Positions 6,233 to 11,365 of a stretch of DNA of 11,365 bases are shown in pieces (within the stretch, counting starts at the first letter, position 1; each line of letters begins with the position of its first letter). The notes under the pieces are model-generated. The model saw only the letters and a list, made by a program, of their open reading frames with translations. It was not told the DNA's origin and did no database searches. Both the position numbers and the translations under genes were made by a program. This stretch comes from Dongia_B sp035539215 (GTDB lineage Bacteria > Pseudomonadota > Alphaproteobacteria > Dongiales > Dongiaceae), in the NCBI GenBank assembly GCA_035539215.1, contig DATLIX010000082.1, positions 1 to 11,365 of the forward strand. Direction: 5' to 3'.

Positions 6233-6319
6233 TTGCGACAGATGTCTGGTCGCAACTGACCCATAAAATGTCGCAACAGCGCGGCTAGTTTGGCCCGGAA
6301 GCCGTTACATCTGTTGCGA
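6233..6319. promoter_or_regulatory. Cluster of four TCGCAA-core sites between divergent genes
   Basis: The core appears as TTGCGACA (6233-6240, reverse), GGTCGCAAC (6248-6256, forward), TGTCGCAACA (6269-6278, forward) and TGTTGCGA (6312-6319, reverse). The first two form a perfect dyad, TTGCGAC with GTCGCAA, around 9 bp. The last two give a perfect 8-bp inverted repeat, TCGCAACA with TGTTGCGA, at 33 bp. The outer pair share a longer arm: bases 6233-6245 and 6307-6319 match at 11 of 13 inverted positions. This pattern suggests a multi-dimer operator serving both divergent genes. The cognate regulator is not in the window. Confidence 0.55.
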
Positions 6320-6337
6320 TTTTACCGACTTCCGGGC
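6293..6337 (+). repeat. Long-loop inverted repeat in the corrinoid gene leader
   Basis: GCCCGGAAG (6293-6301) and CTTCCGGGC (6329-6337) are perfect 9-bp complements around 27 nt. Discontinuous inner pairs (CG/CG, TA/TA) extend the stem. It lies 54 bp upstream of the corrinoid start and overlaps the last TCGCAA-type site. There is no T-tract, so it is not an attenuator of the standard kind. Confidence 0.45.
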
Positions 6338-6391
6338 AGGGTACCGGGCGGTTCGAAAGCGACGCGCAACACGCATTTGATGGGTGACACT

Positions 6392-7096
<705 letters not shown>

Positions 7097-7114
7097 GACA
7101 CGGAAACACTTTAC

Positions 7115-7135
7115 GTTACCGGCTGAGCCGGTGAC
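7115..7135 (+). repeat. Hairpin between the corrinoid stop codon and the terminator
   Basis: GTTACCGGC (7115-7123) pairs with GCCGGTGAC (7127-7135) around TGA, with one T-G wobble. It precedes the intrinsic terminator by 11 bp and may protect the mRNA 3' end. Confidence 0.5.
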
Positions 7136-7146
7136 GGCAGTCACAG

Positions 7147-7175
7147 CCCCGCCGGATCGCCCCGGCGGGGTTTTT
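7147..7175 (+). terminator. Intrinsic terminator of the corrinoid gene
   Basis: CCCCGCCGG (7147-7155) and CCGGCGGGG (7162-7170) form a perfect 9-bp stem with a 6-base ATCGCC loop. TTTTT (7171-7175) follows immediately. This is the clearest terminator in the window and separates the corrinoid gene from the FecR-domain gene. Confidence 0.93.
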
Positions 7176-7182
7176 CGTCCCC

Positions 7183-7211
7183 TTGTGGCGTCGCCGGCGC
7201 AGTCGCATATT
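7183..7211 (+). promoter_or_regulatory. Candidate promoter of the FecR-domain gene
   Basis: TTGTGG (7183-7188), a 17-bp spacer and CATATT (7206-7211) lie just after the terminator. They predict a start near 7218, about 40 nt before the ATG at 7257. Four of six bases match in each box, so the strength is moderate. Confidence 0.45.
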
Positions 7212-7256
7212 CCCTGGATGGAACGGCTCGTTCTGGGCCGTGTGCAGGAGATGCCA

Positions 7257-7985
7257 ATGCGCCGCCCCGTCCCCCAGCCCCCTTTCGCCGCCGCCTCTTC
7301 CGGACAGGTCATATTGCCGCCGCCGGCCTCCCCCCTGCCGATCAGCCGGCGCGGATTGGTGCGCCTGGCATTGGGCGGCACCGTTGCCATCGGCGGCGCA
7401 CTGGCGGCTGGCGGCCTCCTGCCGCTGCACCCCGCACAAGCGGATGAGCTGACGCAGCTCGGTGCGGTCGCGCGCATGAAGAAACTGTCCGGCGCCACGC
7501 GTGGGGCCGACACGCGCAGCCTCGCCATCGGCGACAAGGTCTATCGCGACGACCTGCTGTGGACCCGCAGCGGCGGCCAGCTGCGCATCGATCTCAGCGA
7601 CGGCAGCAATCTCAGCCTGGGCGAGAATGCCGAGGTGACGCTCGAGGAGTCGATGCTGAGCGGTGGCGGCTCGGCCTTCCTGCGCATCATCAGCGGCGCC
7701 TTCCGCTTCGGCAGCGGCGGCGGCGAGAAGGCGGCGGCGCCGAAAATCGAAACGCCTTTCGCGGTCCTCAGCCTGCGCGGCACCGAGGTCTATGGCCTGC
7801 GCTTCGGCAAAGCCTGGGGCTTCTTCGTCAGTGAAGGACAGGTCGAGGTCAGCAACGATAGCGGCTCGGTCGTGCTGAACAAGGGCGATGGAACGGAGGT
7901 ATATTCCCGCACCGGCAAGTTCGAACCGGTAAAGAAATGGGGCGCCCCCAAAATTGCCCATACCAAGGCGCAGTTCCTGTTCTGA
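7257..7985 (+). CDS. Tat-exported FecR-domain protein (242 aa)
   Basis: The N-terminus carries a twin-arginine signal. Ser30-Arg31-Arg32-Gly-Leu-Val precedes a Gly/Ala/Leu-rich hydrophobic stretch (37-57), and a likely cleavage site AQA|D follows residue 62. The mature part is a FecR domain (about 90-205) with the hallmark IETPFAVLSLRGTEVYG (165-181), followed by a short tail. Classical FecR is an inner-membrane anti-sigma factor sensing TonB-receptor signals. Here there is no N-terminal cytoplasmic anti-sigma region and no fecI-type sigma factor nearby, so this is more likely a free periplasmic FecR-fold protein of unknown binding role. CAGGAG lies 6 nt before the ATG at 7257; the ATG at 7251 directly abuts it and is less likely. 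Confidence 0.85.
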   Translation: MRRPVPQPPFAAASSGQVILPPPASPLPISRRGLVRLALGGTVAIGGALAAGGLLPLHPAQADELTQLGAVARMKKLSGATRGADTRSLAIGDKVYRDDLLWTRSGGQLRIDLSDGSNLSLGENAEVTLEESMLSGGGSAFLRIISGAFRFGSGGGEKAAAPKIETPFAVLSLRGTEVYGLRFGKAWGFFVSEGQVEVSNDSGSVVLNKGDGTEVYSRTGKFEPVKKWGAPKIAHTKAQFLF

Positions 7986-8073
7986 TCCGCCCCGTTCCTC
8001 GGCGGCTTGCCAGCGTCATGCCCGGCGGCTAGAAGCAACGAAGCAACGGATTGCGAACAGGCGGATTTGATCG

Positions 8074-8478
8074 ATGGCAACCATTCCCCACGCGACACCG
8101 GCTTCGACGGTCATGCCGGCCGGCGGCCGCAACTGGAGCCGGCGGCGGATCTTCGGCTGGATCATCGCAGCTCTTGTCGTGCTGGGTCTCGCCGCGCTGT
8201 TCCGCTATGCCGTGGTCGAGCCGCGCGAGATGGGCTTCGCCTGTTCCGAGACACCGCAGCCCTGGTGGTGCGGCCCGCGCGAAATCATCATCCAGGCGCA
8301 TCTCAAGAACATCTGGGGCATCGTCGCCGTGATCGCCGGTGCGAGCGCCCTGCTGCTGCGCCAGAACTGGGCCGCGCCGATCGCCGTGATCGCCGGCCTT
8401 GCCGGTATCGTGCTCTACGATACCAGCCTCGCCAGCCTCGGCTTCCTGCTGGGCCTGCTGCGTCTGCTGCGCAGCTGA
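8074..8478 (+). CDS. Small inner-membrane protein of unknown function (134 aa)
   Basis: I do not recognise the family. Hydrophobic segments at about 26-46, 79-96 and 101-131 suggest three, perhaps four, membrane helices. The basic N-terminus (WSRRRIFGW) should face the cytoplasm. The loop after helix 1 holds Cys57 and Cys66 in FACSETPQPWWCGPRE, which would be periplasmic and could form a disulfide. AGGCGGA precedes the ATG by 8 nt. It follows the FecR-domain gene by 88 bp on the same strand with no clear terminator between them, so co-transcription is possible. It converges with the GH17 gene, leaving 34 bp between the stops. Confidence 0.8.
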   Translation: MATIPHATPASTVMPAGGRNWSRRRIFGWIIAALVVLGLAALFRYAVVEPREMGFACSETPQPWWCGPREIIIQAHLKNIWGIVAVIAGASALLLRQNWAAPIAVIAGLAGIVLYDTSLASLGFLLGLLRLLRS

Positions 8479-8512
8479 GCACGGTCGCGCCGGCGAAGTC
8501 CGCGCCGGGAAG

Positions 8513-10228
8513 TTACCGCGCCGCCGCCAAGGCTGAGCGGTATGGTCGGCCGCGAAAGAAGCCCGGCCAATAGCGGATCCAGGGAAGCGCCATCAGCAGC
8601 GCCGCTGCCGCCCAGACCAGCGCCCGGAGATTCTGCGGACCCTCGATGACCGGCACGGCGAGCGAGGCGGCGATCAGGATCAGCGACAGCAAGGTTTCTT
8701 CGCGGTGATCGCCGCCGGTGCTGCGATCGCGGCCGGCAATAAAGAGCAGCCCATGCGCCAAAGCGGGTATGGCAAAAGCCAGCGCTGGGAAATCGCGGTA
8801 GCGCGCATCGAAAGCGAGGCCGAGCGAAACGACGGCGGCACCCAGCACCGAGACCAGCTGCAGCAGGGTGAGCCAGTCATCGCGGCGGCGCGGATCGAAA
8901 TGACCCGCGAGGACCGTCGCTACCGAGGGCCGGCCGGCATGGCCCTCTTGCCGCCGCGTCGCGACCAGGGCCGACATGGCGAAGACGGCGGTCAGGGTCG
9001 CCACCACCCAGAGGAAGCTTTCAACGGCGACCTCGTACCAGAGATAGGCGACGACATCGATGCGGCGCGTGTAAAGAACCAGCAGGCCGGCCGCGCCCAG
9101 CGCCAGGATAGGCAGCAGGAAACCCGCCGGCGGCGTCAGCATGCGGTGACTGGGCAGGATTGCCAGCACCAGCAGCACCAGGCCGAAGCCGAGCACGATG
9201 TACCAATCGCCCTGCCAATCGGGATAATTGCTGACCGGGCCGGTCAAGGGGAATTTCTGTGTCCGCTCGCCGCTGAAGACGCCCCAATAGCCGCCGACGG
9301 TGCCTTCGAGGTCACGCTTCCAGGGCTGATCGAAGGCCTCGATCATGTTGTAATCGAGGTTGATCGAATTGGCATAGGCGATGAACTCGCGGATATAGCG
9401 CGCTTCGTCGACGATGCTGGGCACCGCGAGATCGCGCTCGCGCCCGGCGCTGGGAAAGCCGGTCTCGCCGATCAGGATCTGCTTGTCGGGATAGGCCGCC
9501 TTGATGACGCCGTAGATCTCTTTCAGATGATCGACGCCCTGGCCGGACGCGATCGGCTGATCCTCCCAATAAGGCAGGATATGAATGGTGATGAAATCGG
9601 CGGCGGCGGCGAGATCGCCGAGCCCCGGGCCGATATTCTTCCGTCCCGGTGTCCAGAACTCCCAGACATCGGCATAGGTGACGGGAATGCCGGTGGCCTC
9701 TTTCACCCGCTTCAGCATCGCCGTCAGGGCAATCGGCGTCTGTTCGCCGCGCAGCAGCACCTCGTTGCCGACGATGATGCCGCGCAGGGCCTGCGGATAT
9801 TTCTTGGCGAGCTCGATCGCCTGGGCAATCTGCTTCTCGTTGTCGGCGGGATTGCGGCCGATCCAGATTCCCATCAGCACCTTCATGCCGAGCTGCTGGG
9901 CGATGGGCAGCACCTGGTCGAGTCCCTGGTCGGTGGCATAGGTGCGCACGCAATCGGTGACCGCTTTCAAACGATGAAGATCTTCGTCGATCTGCGCCGC
10001 CGGAATCATCAGCTTGGCGTCGAAGGGGCTCTGCGTACCGCGAAACGGCGTATAGGAAAGGCAGGCCAGCTTGCCGTTCGGCGCATCGACCATGGCGACC
10101 GGCCGACCAAGATATTGCCACAGATAGAAGCTGCCGATGGCGGCGGCAACGAGGCCAATCAGCAGGGCGATGACCGTGGCGGCGGCCGGCAATCCGGCGG
10201 CGCCGGCACGGGGCGAAGACGTCGTCAT
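8513..10228 (-). CDS. Membrane-anchored GH17 beta-glucan enzyme, NdvC-like
   Basis: The protein has 571 residues. An N-terminal membrane helix (about 16-38) is followed by a periplasmic glycoside hydrolase family 17 domain (about 50-340). The general acid/base is Glu156 in IIVGNEVLLRGE and the nucleophile is Glu255 in ILIGETGFPSAG. About seven or eight membrane helices follow (345-558). GH17 enzymes cut or transfer beta-1,3-glucan. This architecture beside a processive GT2 matches NdvC of Bradyrhizobium, linked to beta-1,6 branching of cyclic beta-1,3/1,6-glucans. The role as glucan transglycosylase/branching factor is inferred from that comparison. The ATG at 10226-10228 starts 17 nt after the GT2 stop, so the two form an operon. 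The Shine-Dalgarno is weak (GGA), consistent with translational coupling. Confidence 0.9.
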   Translation of the reverse strand: MTTSSPRAGAAGLPAAATVIALLIGLVAAAIGSFYLWQYLGRPVAMVDAPNGKLACLSYTPFRGTQSPFDAKLMIPAAQIDEDLHRLKAVTDCVRTYATDQGLDQVLPIAQQLGMKVLMGIWIGRNPADNEKQIAQAIELAKKYPQALRGIIVGNEVLLRGEQTPIALTAMLKRVKEATGIPVTYADVWEFWTPGRKNIGPGLGDLAAAADFITIHILPYWEDQPIASGQGVDHLKEIYGVIKAAYPDKQILIGETGFPSAGRERDLAVPSIVDEARYIREFIAYANSINLDYNMIEAFDQPWKRDLEGTVGGYWGVFSGERTQKFPLTGPVSNYPDWQGDWYIVLGFGLVLLVLAILPSHRMLTPPAGFLLPILALGAAGLLVLYTRRIDVVAYLWYEVAVESFLWVVATLTAVFAMSALVATRRQEGHAGRPSVATVLAGHFDPRRRDDWLTLLQLVSVLGAAVVSLGLAFDARYRDFPALAFAIPALAHGLLFIAGRDRSTGGDHREETLLSLILIAASLAVPVIEGPQNLRALVWAAAALLMALPWIRYWPGFFRGRPYRSALAAAR

Positions 10229-10245
10229 GGCTGATCCGTCGCGGG

Positions 10246-11365
10246 CTAGATGGCGGAAGTCGGTGCGGGATCGGCCGTTGCGGTACGCGCCGCATTGGCC
10301 AGATTGTCGTCCAGCGCCACCGGCTTGGTCGGCTCGTTGCTGGCATCGATCCGCGCCATCGGCGGATGCTGCTCATGCGGCATCGCGCTGATCATCGCCA
10401 TCACCACGGCGCAGAAGAACGGCAAGGCCTGCACCAGCAGCAACGCCGCCCACATCGCCGCATCCGGCTGCATCACCCATTCGACGCTCCAGAGGCCATG
10501 CAGTGTCTGGCCGATCGCAACCCAGATCGCCCGGAGGGTCCATTCGGTCGGCGTGACGAACTGGTTGATGATGGCGTTAGTGTCGAGCGCCCGCAGCCAC
10601 AGCAAGGTGGCGGCGCAACCGAGCAGGGCGAGGAAGATCAGCGCCTCTTCCCGCGCCGAGACCAGAGCACGGATCACCGCCGGCGAGTTTTCCATCTTCG
10701 GCGTGCGGTGGAACGGCAGGTTGGAGGTGAAGAGCCCGCGCCAGACCGCCTTCGCCACGGCATGCGACAAGGCGAGGCCGGCAATGGCGGCGAGGAAGTT
10801 GTCGAGCGCCGAGCAGGGCACCTTGCTGGCATAGAGCCACATCGACTTGCCGACCTTGAAGAAGAACATCCCCAAGGTCACTACCAGGAACAGCGTGAGC
10901 GGCGGCTGGATGAGCTGCGGCTTAAGCAGGGTGCCGATCGACCACAGCACGGCCATGGCGACAAAGAGCAGCTGCAAGCCATCGGCGATCCACGGCATCC
11001 AGCCGGCGAGGAACTGGTAGCGCTGCGACGGGTTGAGGCCGCCCTGTTTGCTGAACGGCAGCAGGTTGCGCCAATGGCCTTTGAGAATCTGCATGGCGCC
11101 ATAGGCCCAGCGATAACGCTGCTTGCGATAGGCCTCGAAGCTGTCGGGCATCAGGCCCTTGCCATAGCTCTTCTCGGTATAGATCGCGCGATGTCCCGCC
11201 TCGAACAACCGCAATCCCAGCTCGGCATCCTCGGTGATGCACCATTCCGCCCAATTGCCCGCCGCCTTCAAGGCGGAGGTGCGGATCAGCGCCATGGTGC
11301 CATGCTGGATGATGGCGTTCTTCTCGTCGCGCGTGCGCATGCCGAGATAGAAGAAGCCGGCATAT
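10246..11365 (-). CDS. GT2 processive glycosyltransferase, NdvB-like (N-terminus beyond window)
   Basis: The frame is open to the right edge; 372 C-terminal residues are visible, beginning YAGFFYLGMRTRDEKNAIIQHGTM. The late GT2 catalytic motifs are present: TED in WCITEDAELGLRLFEAGH, the catalytic-base region, and QxxRW as KQRYRWAYG. These are hallmarks of processive synthases such as cellulose synthase and beta-1,3-glucan synthases. About five membrane segments follow (FLAGWMPWIADGLQLLFVAMAVLW, LTLFLVVTLGMFFF, NFLAAIAGLALSHAVA, ALIFLALLGCAATLLWL, MWAALLLVQALPFFCAVVMAMI), then a hydrophilic tail rich in Ala, Thr and Pro. With the GH17 gene immediately downstream, the best guess is an NdvB-type beta-1,3-glucosyltransferase polymerising UDP-glucose across the inner membrane. 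Other beta-glycan synthases cannot be excluded without the N-terminus. Confidence 0.9.
   Translation of the reverse strand, partial: YAGFFYLGMRTRDEKNAIIQHGTMALIRTSALKAAGNWAEWCITEDAELGLRLFEAGHRAIYTEKSYGKGLMPDSFEAYRKQRYRWAYGAMQILKGHWRNLLPFSKQGGLNPSQRYQFLAGWMPWIADGLQLLFVAMAVLWSIGTLLKPQLIQPPLTLFLVVTLGMFFFKVGKSMWLYASKVPCSALDNFLAAIAGLALSHAVAKAVWRGLFTSNLPFHRTPKMENSPAVIRALVSAREEALIFLALLGCAATLLWLRALDTNAIINQFVTPTEWTLRAIWVAIGQTLHGLWSVEWVMQPDAAMWAALLLVQALPFFCAVVMAMISAMPHEQHPPMARIDASNEPTKPVALDDNLANAARTATADPAPTSAI

Noticed and set aside
6291..6308. Sigma-54 promoter starting at TGGCCCG
   Set aside because: The first half fits, but the required GC of the -12 element is missing at the correct spacing (GT instead).
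6210..6391. Cobalamin riboswitch upstream of the B12-binding protein
   Set aside because: The B12-box and the multi-helix core expected over about 200 nt are not present; only simple inverted repeats are seen.
8705..10234. Open frame of 509 codons on the plus strand
   Set aside because: It is antisense to the GH17 gene, with no start signal and no recognisable fold.

Overview
The window looks like ordinary chromosome from a GC-rich alphaproteobacterium, probably Rhodospirillales-like. The basis is the strong GC bias at third codon positions, the tRNA-Gly(CCC) sequence, two PAS_5-type single-domain proteins, and an NdvB/NdvC-like beta-glucan pair known from Bradyrhizobium and relatives. The genus cannot be named from sequence alone. 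No integrase, transposase, CRISPR array or prophage gene is visible.

Left part (1-2453): an OmpA-family lipoprotein gene on the minus strand runs off the left edge. It is driven by a near-perfect sigma-70 promoter with a leader of about 130 nt. A gene-free stretch with small hairpins follows, then a tRNA-Gly(CCC) gene with its own strong promoter. Another gene-free, hairpin-bearing stretch precedes a first PAS_5-like protein. Middle left (2454-4185): an AT-rich intergenic region leads to a second PAS_5-like gene with an excellent ribosome binding site and a GTG start. A GNAT acetyltransferase follows, preceded by three 10-bp repeats at an exact 15-bp period.

Middle (4186-7175): histidine ammonia-lyase (hutH) lies on the minus strand with a HutC-like palindrome sitting on its predicted -10 box; no other hut gene is present. 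Upstream is a 62-residue minus-strand protein of unknown function, divergent from a corrinoid (B12-binding) methyl-carrier protein. The roughly 280 bp between those two starts carry four copies of a TCGCAA core in both orientations and a long hairpin. A textbook intrinsic terminator closes the corrinoid gene.

Right part (7176-11365): a Tat-exported FecR-domain protein and a small three-helix membrane protein lie on the plus strand. They converge on a minus-strand two-gene operon: a GT2 glycosyltransferase (cut by the right edge) followed 17 nt later by a membrane-anchored GH17 protein. This pair most likely makes and remodels a periplasmic beta-1,3/1,6-glucan.

The neighbours do not form one pathway. 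Amino-acid catabolism (hutH), one-carbon/corrinoid chemistry and envelope glucan synthesis appear as independent short units. The least explained parts are the regulatory DNA around the corrinoid gene, the 15-bp repeats before the acetyltransferase, and the small unknown proteins.
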